Source of the DNA: Membranipora membranacea
Taxonomy: Eukaryota > Bryozoa > Gymnolaemata > Cheilostomatida > Membraniporidae
Direction: 5' to 3'
Assembly: GCA_914767715.1 (NCBI GenBank)
Contig: OU612067.1
Location: forward strand, 9,674,001 to 9,738,000
Length of the DNA: 64,000 nucleotides
Shown here: in pieces, positions 49,371 through 61,790 of the stretch
Layout of the letters: every line of letters begins with the position of its first letter
How positions within the stretch are numbered: position 1 is the first letter of the stretch
Made by a program: the position numbers and the translations under genes
The notes under the pieces: generated by a model
Told to the model about the DNA's origin: nothing
What the model saw: the letters and a program-made list of their open reading frames with translations, nothing else
The model's database searches: none

Positions 49371-49460
49371 AGGCCTCGAAACAACGCTTGACTCATGGTT
49401 TTTAGCTGAAGACCTGTGTTGTGCAGTGGTACGCGCACCACTGTATGTTGTATATTCATA
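49371..49460. repeat. dispersed repeat, copy 2
   Basis: Matches 27846-27950 in the same orientation (CAACGCTTGACTCATGG, CTGAAGACCTG). It is followed by GATAAGATAAGATAG near 49468, a retroposon-tail-like microsatellite. Confidence 0.7.
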
Positions 49461-49942
49461 TCGGCATAGATAAGATAAGATAGCAGTTTATTGGTCAATC
49501 CTTCAAAGACAGTTTACAATTGTTTAAAAAAGCTCTGCGATTGTAATGTAATGACATATCATTTAAAACTTTGATACTGGAAGGTTTAAAACTACATAAA
49601 AAAATCTTTCGGTCTTAATTTTTGGCATCCTGTATGATTTCCTGCAAAAAGGGTAGCACCGATTCAGAAAATGTGTATCAAAATTGATAAAATTGTAAGC
49701 AGTATTTTCAATCCTACTACAAACTAAAGAGTTGGCATCAAAAAATTGAGAATTCTTAAAAAAAGGATGTAGCTGTTTCTCTCTATTACCCTGAGTGGCT
49801 GAATAATACCATCACTCAATATTATACAAAAATATGGGTAATATCAAAGTTTCTATAAAATCATGATTTTGTGACTTAGAGGGATTGAATTGCTTGAATA
49901 GCCTGTCTAATAGGTGGAGACAGTTGTAGAATTGGTATCATG

Positions 49943-50204
49943 ACTCCTTAAAAAAATGAACTTGAACTTTTTATTTTCCTATTCAATGCCCCTTTCGGGG
50001 CCAATGAGAATATGGTTACATTAGATATGATACATGATACATCTCATCTGATTAGCGCACCCTTGTACTATGTAAGGGTGGGCAAGCTAGGCCATTGATC
50101 GGAGAGCTCACCTCCTTCGGCAGAATGGGTAGCGACCGGGATTCGAACCTGCAACTCTCAGATTGAGAAGCTCGAATCCTAACCACTACGCCACCCTGCC
50201 TGCC
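49943..50204 (-). mobile_element. tRNA-derived SINE-like element
   Basis: Minus strand: head GGCAGGCAGGGTGGCG at 50204, A-box region TGGCGTAGTGGTTAGGATT (50193-50175), B-box GGTTCGAATC (50149-50140), then a body ending in an A-rich tail (CCCCGAAAGGGGC, then AAAATAAAAAGTTCAAG near 49950-49975). Typical order of a tRNA-headed SINE; differs in head and body from the one at 44580. Confidence 0.7.
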
Positions 50205-50209
50205 AATTT

Positions 50210-53200
50210 CTTGTGTTGGGTTAAACCGTAATTCAGAAGCTTAATCATATTGGGATTCAACCAAATATTTTTCTGAGTTATAACCTTTCAACTTGAGATT
50301 TGTGAAAACGCTGCAGCACCGAATCCTATAATCTACAGTTTTATACTAATAGGTTCAACCCACAGGTTGAGTTCAACTGTCAGTTTCTACCACAGAGGCT
50401 TTGAGACCTTGCAGTTAGAGTCGTTTTTTGCTCAATCTAAGGCAAATGTATGAGCAGCTTTGCCAGTGTCATATTTCAATGCCACAAAAAACACGCATGA
50501 ATTACTCTCACTCATGTTGAGACAATTTCGTCACTCTGCCTGGCTGTTGGCAGACTGTTTGGTTTATTGGGCCTCGACAGCTTCGTTGTAGTTTAAGCGC
50601 TCCCGCCACAATTTGTGCGATTAAACTAGCTATATTACAGTGTTTCCTACTGGACTAGTTTCCCTAGTTGTCTTTTCATTAACAATGTAAGGACAACTTA
50701 AGTGGTAAATAGCAATACATACACCAGAGGAAAAAATAAAATTAGTTTCAATTGATTCAGACACAAATAAAAACGCTGCAAAAACAGTTAATTTAAATCA
50801 ACTTGATAAAAATCGATGCTCAGTTGGTAGCTTCATTTGTACAGCACAATGAAACGCAAAGGCCGCCACAGACAAAGATACTAAATACAGCAGATAAAGC
50901 GATGGTGTATTCAATACAAAGGATTCTTTGAAAATGCTGTAAAAAAAGCTCGAAAACCTCCAAGATATACATACAAAGAATTTCTCAAAAATTTAAATAT
51001 GTGAAAAATCAAGTTATGAGTAACTTGTTGATCATTAATATGAGGGGACTTTTTATCTCACAAACGCTGATTACCCATAACTGTCACCAGTTCTGCTGTC
51101 ATCCTTATCTATAACTATTAACTAGTCTGAACAGATGTGTGAGTACAAAGCTTATCATACAAATTTCACTGATTTGTGAACTCAACAGCTCATCAAATCG
51201 TAAGGGGCATTTACACAGGAAGCTGGAGAGGGGAGCAGTTTTCGATATTATCGGCTTCTTCTGGTTTTGGATAGCAGGTGTTATTATACCGGAAAACTTT
51301 TGAAACTAGAAAAAGATAAGACAAGATAAGATTTTTTTGAAACTCTCGTAGAAACCATTGGATTTATAATGGAACAGTTTTAAATGAATAAAAGGAAAAA
51401 TGTAGTGTGACACAAAAAAACTAAATAGCATTTTTGACAAAAAGGCTGTTGGCGTACTTTGTGGTGTGGCACTTGGGTACAAAATCATTCTGACGGCATT
51501 GGTCAACATCCCATCGAATTACAGATACAGCTGTTGAAGGATTACCATTGTTGAACTGCATATTGTTAATACTTGAAGAAGCAGATTACCGAATTAAATT
51601 GGTGAGTCAGTCTATCAATCCATACATTTAATTTTATGGCCTTGCTGTTCATAAACCTCTGCTATGTATATTACTATTACCTATAAAGAAAAGCTGCGGG
51701 TGATTTACATGGAAAACAGCGGGAGAAAGTGATGTTAAGTTTTATTAAACTTGGATCAGCATTGTTCTGGTTTTCTCGGCATACATCTGGCTCACTCTGC
51801 CCACAGGATTGCCTTGTGACATTGTCTATCTCTGCAACAGACGCTGCCTTACATCAAGAAAGGCAACTCTAAGAGTTCAAGCTTAACAGATTGCAAAGTC
51901 AATGTTCCATTTAGACCCAAATATTACCAAATTATGGGTTATCATTGTTTAACCCCTTGATATTTATATGATAATAATGGTATTTTAAGTTGGCATTTTC
52001 TTTAATATGTGTAATGCTGGAGCATTATTTAACGTTAGAAGTTCACGCTAGTTAGTCTATGACTCAACAACAAATTCCCTTAGTACCATCAGAATCAAAT
52101 CGTACATAGTCTTGAAAACACAAGTATTATGATCATAATGATCAGCACAGTCCTGAGGCTGAGCCTGCTTCACTAGTGTGAAGTTAGGAGTGCATTACAT
52201 CTATTGCAGTGTTATTCTCTCTTAGGATCTTACATAAAAAATTTCAGACCCTAATACACAGTCATCCAAAAGGAAAAGGTGCTGATTTATGAAAATATAT
52301 ATACATCAAACATATTATTTACAATTCTTTGTAGTATAATTTCAAGCCTGTGACATATAGTAAACAATTAAATCACATTTGTTTTTGTCAATGGCATTAT
52401 GGGGGGAAGAAAAATTGATTTTCAACGGTAAAACTGTACAAACGGGGAGAACATTTCTAAAAAAAAGTCACGTCAATCCAACCCAAGTTTACACCTGGTT
52501 GCAAGAGGACGTAGCAGCAACAGAGTTGATGTCACCAGAGCTGAATTTTTATTGATGGAATAGCTTTTTGATTAGTTTTTTTGTTACAAATTGATAGCAA
52601 ACAGTATTTATTTCATCAAGGATAGGGATTCAGTGAAGACAGGACAGTGTTTTCTCTCTCAGGGAAGTTATATGATTCTCATTACGTTGTCACAACCTGC
52701 ACCCTTACAGTGGGATCACCACCACTTTGAAAAATTCTTCGTTAACTCGATTAAAATTTCGTTTTTCTGGATAATAACAATACCTTGAAATATACAAGCC
52801 AAATAAAACATAAAAAAGGTATGTTAACCTACCTAGAACAGATGTTCAGATTTACTCATAGGCAAGTCACTCAATAACACATGTTATACTGGCCGCTTGT
52901 GACCACGTGCCCACTGGGTCTGAGTTCTCTCTACCAACATATTATATCAATACTCAGAACAATCTCAGTCTCAATCAACCGTGTACCACCCGAAAAAGTC
53001 ACAAACATCCAAAGTCACACATAACCAGCTTAAAAAATTGGTAAGCTCAGGTGATCATGACCCTACCATTAAGTGTTATAATTATTATATATTAACTAGA
53101 GTTATATATATTAACATAGATTAATATTTATTTTAACATTGAGTTATATATTAACTCCATGGTCACATCCATGTCATACAAAATATTTGTTCCATCAGTA

Positions 53201-53988
53201 ATTATTAAAATTGTGCAGTTATCTTTGTGATGGATGTCAGTCATCTCTTCTCTGAATGTAAGCGCTAATACCAGTACCCTCCCGGTGCTTATAAAATGTA
53301 ACTGATTGCTAGCTTCTTCTGCACAGAGCAGAATACTTCTAATGATCCAGATTAAATTTTCTTTCTATTTTGCTTACAGACAACATGCAATTGTATTGTA
53401 CACCCCTAGTGCTTATGGCTAGTGACAGAGTAAACGCCGCAACGTCCAACCTACGAAAAGTAATGATAATATTTTATTCAAATGACTATTGGTCACTGAA
53501 CCAGTGTTCGTATATTTTATACTCTCTCTTCAAGCAGCTCTAACGTTGGTGTTGGTGTTTCAGTTGCTAAAATTACAACACAAAAATGGTGAAATTGCTT
53601 GATCTATTATTATTTTTCTACTCGAAAAAAAAGACTCTCGCAAATGTCAAATGTTGACACAGGACTGAACAATTTCCAATCTCTGATTTTGGCAAGACAT
53701 TCGTGGAAGTGCTTATTTGTGGTTTCTTTTTCGAAGGCAATAATTCCAATATTTATCCGTATTTTGAGCAACAGTTGATATCTTCCATAGTGTCATAGTA
53801 AAACCATGGACAAATTATTTTCAAGTTTGTCTATAATCTAAATCTAAAAACGATGAAAAATTATATGAAAGTTAATTTTCTTGAGATCATATACATCTTT
53901 ATCCGAATGGGCAATGTGTAATGCGGTAATGTGGCGTCCACAGCTTGCTTATCTATGGGTTAACCAAAATATTATCAAAAGTTGCTAC
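50210..53988. other. gene-poor AT-rich stretch
   Basis: No domain-bearing exon recognised on either strand. Some 3' exons of the CUB/sushi gene (minus) could lie here, because its last visible exon ends in an open phase-1 donor at 53989, but I could not identify them. Confidence 0.35.
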
Positions 53989-55850
53989 CTTTTTTTTGAC
54001 ACTCTGGGTAAGCAGACCATGTGTTATTGCTGAGACAGATTATCTGCTTCTCAGTGGACCTCGAGTACCCATCATCACATAAGAAGTCCACAGACTCTCC
54101 ATAATGGATTTGGGTTCTGTCAAGATGCAGTTTACCATTCGCTATGTTTATTATCTCATCTACTGTGCAAGTCACTGCAATAAAAAGGCGTTTTTTATGA
54201 AACATATGTGGATAAAGTTTTCTTTTCTGTTTTGATCATCATCTAGTTCCTATTGCTTCTTAGTCTCTACATATGCAGCCCAAATATGGAACATCATAAA
54301 GCGAAACAAATTTTGTGGGTAACCTTATCACAATTACCTGCCTGACTATAACCATATCTGACAAGGCTCCCTATTTGGTAGGGAGGCTCCCAGTTTGTAG
54401 GGGTTTAATCCACCCCTTCTTATCTCCCTTTTTCCTGCTTTTTTTCAGCTTCCTTCACCCCTTCACCCCTTCACCTCTTCACCCCTTAACCTCTTCACCC
54501 CTTCACCCCTTCATTTCGCTACCTCCACAGTATATATACCTATCTATTCGCATTACTATTACTGCTTGTATGCAGCTTTTCAATATCTTTTCCTGACCTA
54601 ACACTTTTGTTAGGGCTGTCTCTCCTAGTGTGGAAAAAGTACAACTATATCTTTTGAAAATCAGGTAAAATAGCGCAACTCTTAATATGAACGCTCAAGT
54701 TTTAGCTTAGAAATATCGGGGGCCGAGTTGCACCCAAACTACGGGACGCAGAGTGGTACTCCAGGTTGAGAGTTCATCCACGGAGACCTCCTAATCTGGG
54801 TCTGCCAACTATTGTCATGTATGACTATAACATGCTTGGTCTTTGGGTAGACTTCAACAAATACAACTGCACAATTACATACAGGGAGGGAACAGTTACA
54901 ATATTTCATATGGATTTTGTGAAAGGCACCAACCAATAACTACCTGGTATACATTCAACAGAGTTTGTCCAGTAAGCCATCCAACCATCCCACTTGCAGG
55001 TTATATTAGAAGTACCCTTCAGTTGGCATGATGTACTCTCCATATACCAGTACTGTACAGTTGAACCTGGCAGATATCGAGGTGATATATCAGTGTGATT
55101 AGCTCCTTCTATATCAGGTATATCGCCGCATCGTATCACTGACAGAAAAGTCAATGATTAACTATGAAAATGTGATGCTTTAAAGGCAATAATCGTAGGC
55201 GCATGAATGACACCTAAAATAAACCTGTAAAGTGAATTCGAATATAATTTCCAAACCTTCAGCGTTGAACAGTACCAACAATTCACCATCTGAATTCCGA
55301 AACTCGTGGTTTTTTGTAACAAAGGAATCTTTGAGAGTGTAACAAAAAACAGCCTGTTTAGTAAATATATGGACTAGAAAACATCTTTTCTGTATCATTT
55401 TTGTCACAATTTGATTTTGCTAATCTCATTTTATGAAAGTACTTTTTTTCTTATTGACTTGTAGTTCATGCTTCATATGATCGTATCACCTGCTACAAAT
55501 TTTAGCAGCAAAGTCAATAAATCATTGTACTTAAGTGCGAGACTTTCATAACGTAGAATTCTGCAGAAGAACAACAGCTCCCCCTCAAAGTCTGTTTGCA
55601 CAACCTTTACATCATTGTTCATACTTGAGTAAGTATATAGCTCATCACCACCTATGACTGTGTTTGGCTTTGGTGAGCTGCCAACAGCTTCAAACAGTAT
55701 TTTTGACAGGGGTGGTAGACCTGTCATTAAAATATTACAATATTCATGAGCCATGGAGCTTATAAATCCTGAGTAAGCTGATGGCACCGTCACCAGTCCG
55801 TCACCACATATAGCAAATAAAATATTTAGAAATGTTGAGAATAACGTCAT
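53989..55850 (-). CDS. secreted/surface CUB-like and sushi (CCP) protein, 3' end unresolved
   Basis: Three exons in matching phase: 55850-55490, 55138-54944, 54174-53989. Exon 1 starts with a signal peptide (MTLFSTFLNILFAIC) and continues into a CUB-like stretch (IGGDELYTYSSMNNDVKVV, FFCRILRYESLALKYNDLL), ending CAG|GTGATA in phase 1. Exons 2 and 3 are symmetric phase 1-1 modules of 65 and 62 residues, each one sushi domain: CGDIPDIEGANH...YLPGSTVQYWY...CQLKG...CKWDGWM...C, and CTVDEIINIANGKL...YGESVDFLCDDGY...CLSNNTW...C. Sushi domains serve complement-type binding and adhesion. Exon 3 ends in a donor, so more exons follow at lower coordinates. Initial-exon status of 55850 is likely but not certain. 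Confidence 0.7.
54459..54520. repeat. CTTCACCC minisatellite
   Basis: About seven imperfect copies of CTTCACCC (variants CTTCACCT, CTTAACCT) in the intron between the two sushi exons. It drives an artificial open frame on the plus strand. Confidence 0.85.
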
Positions 55851-56612
55851 GCCTCTGCTAGGATATTAACTTGCAAGCTAGTGTGTCGATGTTCTTGATT
55901 TCTCGCTCTAATTGTAACCTTTCCTTGTTAGGTGATTTTAAAAACCCCAATGGTCTCCAATATAGCATTTCATGATTTCAATTGAAATTGCTGGGTTCAA
56001 TGCCAATTAATTGAGGAGATGTCAAAAACTGGGAGCATCTGGCTCCTGCATCTCACAGCCTTTCAGTCATATTGACAGTCAGGATTGGCAGCGCAAGTTC
56101 CTACATACAATGAAATTATGAAAATAGATTAAAGAAACAAGTTAGCAAAATAAAAGGAGCAAATTAAAAGTTGAAGTACTGGGAGAGCATTGAAGTCCTA
56201 CAGACAGGAATACAAGCCATGGCGAAATTCACTAATACTGATCGGGAAAAGCTGATTTCAAGGCCTTACACTACGCTACACTTACACTTACACTAGACTA
56301 CGCAAATTGAGTTCAAAACCAAAATTGTTAATAATTGGATTGTCCTCTAAATTTATGAAGATTTAATTGGGTATTTATTTTATTTTGAGTAAAACTACAC
56401 TTTTTCAGCAGTGATAACTGATATAATTCCATGGACCGGTGGTCAGATACACAACATGACTATTTTGTGGGCAGCTGAAGAGTTACTGAACTGTTTGGAC
56501 GGGTTACAGGACAGCGCAATAACTTTTCAAGTGGCTGTCCATAACATCATTTTAAAGTGATGAGGTAAAGCGGGCCCTAGTACTGCAAAATTTGTGGTTG
56601 CAAATAATTTAC

Positions 56613-56972
56613 CTGAGGTGAAAAAGTCAACTGTAAAGCTACTAGCTGTGCTCAGTGAGTAAAATTCTGTCTGCTGGTAAGATGTTTGTTCAAGAAGAAT
56701 CATTCTATCATCTTTCTCCGAGCATCCGAAACTGGAATAGTTTACACCATTACTTGTGTAGAGTGGTCCATTTTGGCAGCTGCCATTTCCTTGGTTATCG
56801 GCCACAAGATCAGTAGCGACTATAAGCGCTGTATAATTCGCAGAGACTGTAGTGCTAAATCCAATTGAACAGTTACAGACGGGCTCAACTGCATTGCCAT
56901 TATGGACGATCCTTCCAAACTCAAGGATGTTGGTATGTAATCCTGTGAGCAAAGTTGAATAGTTGGAATGTC
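56613..56972 (-). CDS. CUB-like domain exon
   Basis: A symmetric phase 1-1 exon of exactly 120 codons with acceptor ATCACAG|GACATTCC and donor CCTCAG|GTAAAT. Seen: CNCSIGF, ANYTALIVATDLV, NGSCQNGPLYTSNGVNYSS, FGCSEKD and the CUB-style end SLSTASSFTVDFFTSG, with several N-glycosylation sequons. It may be an upstream module of the neighbouring CUB/sushi gene by alternative first exons, or part of a tandem relative. The next exon in matching phase and the start exon were not identified. Confidence 0.6.
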
Positions 56973-59900
56973 CTGTGATAAGATCTGATAAGAAAAGCTG
57001 ACAGTAAGATTGTATACAGATGTAGCATTACGAACTCCATGTTTCTGTAACCTCCGCCGGGGAATTCCAACACAATGTAGTCTCTTTCACCAAGGTCAGC
57101 CTACCCAGTAATCTAAAGTTCAACCCAGAACCCAGGTGATTGTTGTCAGCCCATTATTGTCTATGCTCTAAAAATTGGCAGCTGACTAGACATGATATAC
57201 TCGCTTGTCATCATAGCTTATAACTTGAAACCACAACATTTTTTCGATTTTTCAAAACCAATAATTTCTTGTTGCATCATTTTTAATGGCATTTTGATTG
57301 TTGATTACACACTCATTGTTTCCTGCCACATATTATTATAATTTTTTGTTTGGACTGCAGAAAAACAGTAATTGATAAAGCACTATAGGGGACCAGGTTT
57401 ATTGCTTATTTATGTGGAACCCTATTTTGAAATAGTTGACTGTGTAATGTAATCATGTAAAGGTGATGCAAGTGTTTACCTCACTGATGTAAAGACCTTG
57501 CGACCGATCACAATAGATTCTTGAGCAGCCTAAATGAAAATCCTTCTATAGCAAAAATTTGCTACGCAAAGCTTCCACTTCCACTTAATTTCAAAAAGTG
57601 TAGTATTGTTTTTTACATTGTTGACTGATCCAGTTGAAGTGTCAACATTTCATCAGGTTGATTGTAGCATATTGGAATGTGGTTGAATATGAAATGCTAA
57701 TACCATTAACAGGGTCAAAGTTTGAGCACTTACACATAGTTTCACTTATCAAAATTGACTCCGAAAGACCGAAGTTTCAGATTTTTGCGACCTGAGTTGT
57801 GAGCATAATATGTTCATAGCTAACCCTACTCAACTGCTAGGTCAACGGTCACTGGTTAAATTAATCAAAAACAAATAGCTCAGGTATGGCTTGTAATTTG
57901 GTAGCCAGAGCACTCTGCTCATGTGCCAACTGTTGAGGCATACGTTCGTCTCTGCAGGATAGGGCTTGAATTATTTCACCTAAACTGAGTACCTATTAAG
58001 TTGCTACATCGTTGCTACATTGGGGTTAACATGTCATAGATATGTGTACAATTGGTCGAACAACCCTGTGATAAAGGGGACCGTTTTCTTACCAGCACAC
58101 CACGTGGTACCAAATGTCAGTATATGTTGTAGCAATTCCTAGCTACAACTAGATTTTGCCCACTGGGGATTATGTTCTAGTAACCTTGTGCATGATAGTA
58201 GTGATCAATTGAATTGAATTGAGTTTATTTTGATTAAGATCTCAATCATAAGTATTGGGTATATAGTGCTAAACATAGTTGTAGTAGAAGGGTTGATTTC
58301 ATATTATCATTATTCATCATTATCATTAATGGCCCACAATGCATTTATTCATTTATTTATAGAGGTTTTCTTAGAAGTGTACAGATAGCAAAAATAATTC
58401 TATTATAGGTAACTTTTTGACCTCTGAAAACAGCAAAAAATCATATCAGCTTACTACCAAAGTTTAACACAGAGTCAATTATAATTAATAACATGTGACA
58501 TTACATACTGGTTATGAGTTCTGAGGTAAAAAAAGTATTGAAGAATAATAAGATCGGATAATAGTGTTGAAGTAGGGAGCTGATTAGCCGAAGGTTCACG
58601 GTTGGGAAAATAAGAAATATATGAAAGACTGCTAAAGATATAAATCTATGAGTTTACTGTATCATGTTCCTGTTAAATCAAAAGTGTGTTGTTTTTACTA
58701 TGCCATACCATCGCTCGCATTCTGTACCATCTGTCATGATGATTGAATGAATACAAATCAAATCAAATCAAATCAAAAGAGTTTTAGCTGATTTATGCTT
58801 AAGTGTATATTGGTGAAGTAAGTTTAAAAGGTATGATTTTCCAAATTTGTTCGGAATGAAGGTTTAATAATGGTGCAGTTGCTTTAAATATATAGCAGCG
58901 TGCAATGCTCTGCCTGAAAAAAACCAAGTTTCAAACTACATTGGCAGAAAAGATGGTGGCGAAAATTTCAAAATTGAAAATTCAATACCAGTAACAATCC
59001 TACATGAAACAAAAATACTCAACTCAATATCAAAATATTTGAATACACTTGGATGTTTGGTTAGATTGGAGTTAAGTTACATCGGTATAGATTTCTTAGT
59101 TAGAAGTTCACTCTGGGGCGTCACCACAATACTCTGATCTTGCAACACCTACACCACCAGAGCAAACAATCTTCTTCTAAAAATAGGGTGCATGTTTGCC
59201 ATGACATACTCAACATCTGGGGTAAACTTGAACTTCAAATTGACATGAGCCACCTAATTACTCTTCCCTCACCACATTGAACAAATTTGAATTAAACTGC
59301 AATTAGTATTGCTCTTCGGCATGTCAGTAGAGGGTAAGCAACTTCCAATGCAAATTGGATTGAAACTTGATCTATAAAAAAGCACCTATGAAAGTAAGAT
59401 TTGCAACATCAAAGCTGTTTTGTCAGCTAACCAGCGGCAATACAATCCCAAAACTGTCCCTCCTGGACTATCTTAAGCTGTGCGCTATGGGAATGGAGTT
59501 GACCCTTTCGGCTTTTGCTTGTGAGAGTGGCGAGTACTGGTGTGAGGTCATAGCTGGGTTTTCCGATCAAAATTGTTTGTTTATGAAACATTAGAGTGAA
59601 AACTAATTTTTCCACATTGAGTACTCGCAATTGTCTGTCTGCACTGAAGTAAGGTAGTACAATTTTAACTAATGGCAGCTGCTTGGTGTATGCGATTGTT
59701 TTGCAATAATTCTTGCGAAACACAAGCTATTGTGAGGTATTGAGAGTTTATTTCAACACATCAACATTATTACATTCTAACGAATGTTAATCATAGAAAT
59801 GTGACCAAAAAGTCTCAACCAATTTTCTCTTCTTTAGCTGTCAGCCCAGACCTCATAATTATTTTAGTAACACCTTGTGCAGTTACCGCACATAATTGAA

Positions 59901-61242
59901 TAATGCTCAAGTCCCACACCCGACATGTGTGTTTAAACTCTATCCTCCTTGTGCACTAAATTTGATATATCACCATCTGATTGTGTACACACAAGTTACA
60001 TCACTCGATGTTTTTTTGTACACTTTGTATCTTTAATATTACCATTACCATATCCATATATTCTCTGTGAAGTGTGGGGCTATTGATTATGGTGTTATTT
60101 CTATTTGATTCATGGCACTAAGAGGTGGTAAATATCTACAATAGTGTGCCCTGACATATTGTGTCTCAGATTCCTCCCTACCTACACTATAAACATCAAA
60201 GGAAGCAAGTGTAGGTGGCTACAATTACTCATCATACTCTCAACTCCCACTCTGAAAGAACGGTGAGGTAACAAATTATAGGCAATGATTCCATCTGTCC
60301 AATCGTATGGTATTTTAGGTAGATTGGGCAAGGATTTGGTAAGAGGTTTTTTTCAAATTTCTTGATGGTTTTCAGCTAGGCAGGGGGTTTTCCAATTAGT
60401 ACGAGCAATGCTTTACTAAAGCAAGATACCACTTCCACATCGCTCAGTTAGACAAAATCGCTCCCGAATCGCTCACTCAGAATGTATATAGTTCCATCAA
60501 TGACTGAGCGATTTGAAAGCAAGAGCCTAGCAGGTATTGCTCACTCGCTCAGAGAACGATCAGATTGTGATTTTGGCTGTATCTAATTAAAAAGACCCCC
60601 CCCCCCCCCGGTCAAATAAAAACGCCTGCAGAACTGATGTATCGCAGTAGGCTGGCACTTTTTGGGCCTTTGAACGGATGTACCAGCATTCTTCATTAAC
60701 ATCACATTATTTTGCCAGTCCTCCGCTAGCGGCTTATTGAGAGTGGAATGACGTGTTAACAAGTTTCACATTTTTGTATGTGATCCGGACGGATGTACCA
60801 GCACAACACAACAACATTTTTACAAGATTATTTTTACAAGTACACAACTTATGGTAGAATGCAATGACGTAATTTATCATTAGATTTAAAAGCTATTTAA
60901 GGCAATTTTTGATATCTCAGTCAATCAATCTGTAAGAAGATCGCTAAGAAGAACGCTGTGAACCATTGGAGCTAGCTGTAAGGAATCAGTGAAATTAACA
61001 TAACGTAAGTAAATGGAGGCAAACATTTAGGTTAGATATCACCAACTGTTTTTATAAAATGCTTACCACAACAATTAGGTGTCATGCTTTTCACTATCCG
61101 TCAAAGCTTTGTTCAAATGTTCGCGTTGTCACGTAGCCTTATCTGAATGGCCCCCTTTTTTTCTACCGCAAAGAAAAACATCAAACATGGGTTTGACGAG
61201 CTGAGGCTACGCTTTCAGGGTTCCTTGCTTCTTACAATCCCC
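56973..61242. other. repeat-rich region without a supported gene
   Basis: Contains GAATTGAATTGA near 58210 and an ATCAA tandem run at about 58755-58780 (both look like retroposon tails), a relative of the 33264 foldback at 59330-59373, a duplicated ACGGATGTACCAGCA (near 60674 and 60786), and a C-run at 60596-60608. Frames such as 59367-59594 carry no domain. Confidence 0.4.
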
Positions 61243-61492
61243 TACAGGCCCGTAGGTCTAGGGGAGGCAGGGACGCTCATGAGAATGGCCTAAAAATGCT
61301 ATAATCGAATATTCCATATCAGAATCAGCTCATTTGGGACTTCCATTTGCTATTCATCACATTAAAATATTTTGGAGGCTGGTGATTAACCCCAGACTCC
61401 ACATGAGGGGCTTGCAATATCCAACCTGGGGCCCCTTCACACTCTCGAAGTTTTTGCACCTCCCCTAAAATTTTTTCATAACTACAGCCCTG
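61243..61492. mobile_element. MITE-like element, copy 2
   Basis: Same order as 31982-32211: ACAGGCCCGTAGGTCTAGGG at the start, CATATCAGAATCAGCTCAT inside, and CACCTCCCCTA...CTACAGCCCT at the end. 250 bp, about 20 bp longer than copy 1 because of a central insertion. Confidence 0.75.
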
Positions 61493-61556
61493 CTCCAGCA
61501 GCTTTGGTTCATCTGCATTAAAAGCTTGAGGATAATTTCTTGTTACTTAGTTGTAG

Positions 61557-61790
61557 ATGATGATATCTCTTACTAAAGTAATGGCGGTTGTGTTGGTTTG
61601 TGCTGGAATCATCATTGATGTGGTGAACAGCCAAGGTTTCTCATGGCATGACTTTGTTGAACATAGTCTACACCCCTCTGGATAACATTACAACGTCAGA
61701 AACTTACTTCAACTTCACTGTAGGTGGAACCTCAGGGATCACCTACTATTTTGTCTTACATGTTGTAAAATAATCATATTCTACGTTCCT
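61557..61790 (+). pseudogene. decayed secreted-protein ORF
   Basis: ATG at 61557 starts a clear signal peptide (MMISLTKVMAVVLVCAGII, then DVVNSQGFSWHDF) but stops at 61685. In the +1 frame, coding-like sequence resumes just before that stop (MTLLNIVYTPLDNITTSETY, then FNFTVGGTSGITYYF) and runs to a TAA near 61771. The frame shift around 61645-61665 could be a one-base lesion, a sequencing error or an overlooked intron. Family unknown. Confidence 0.4.

Noticed and set aside
54315-54596. 93-codon plus-strand frame rich in Ser/Pro/Leu
   Set aside because: Produced by the CTTCACCC minisatellite in an intron.
55180-55407. Minus-strand frame with SDGELLVLFNAEGLE between CUB-like and sushi exons
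   Set aside because: The phases of the flanking exons join directly without it; no matching acceptor/donor pair of phase 1-1.
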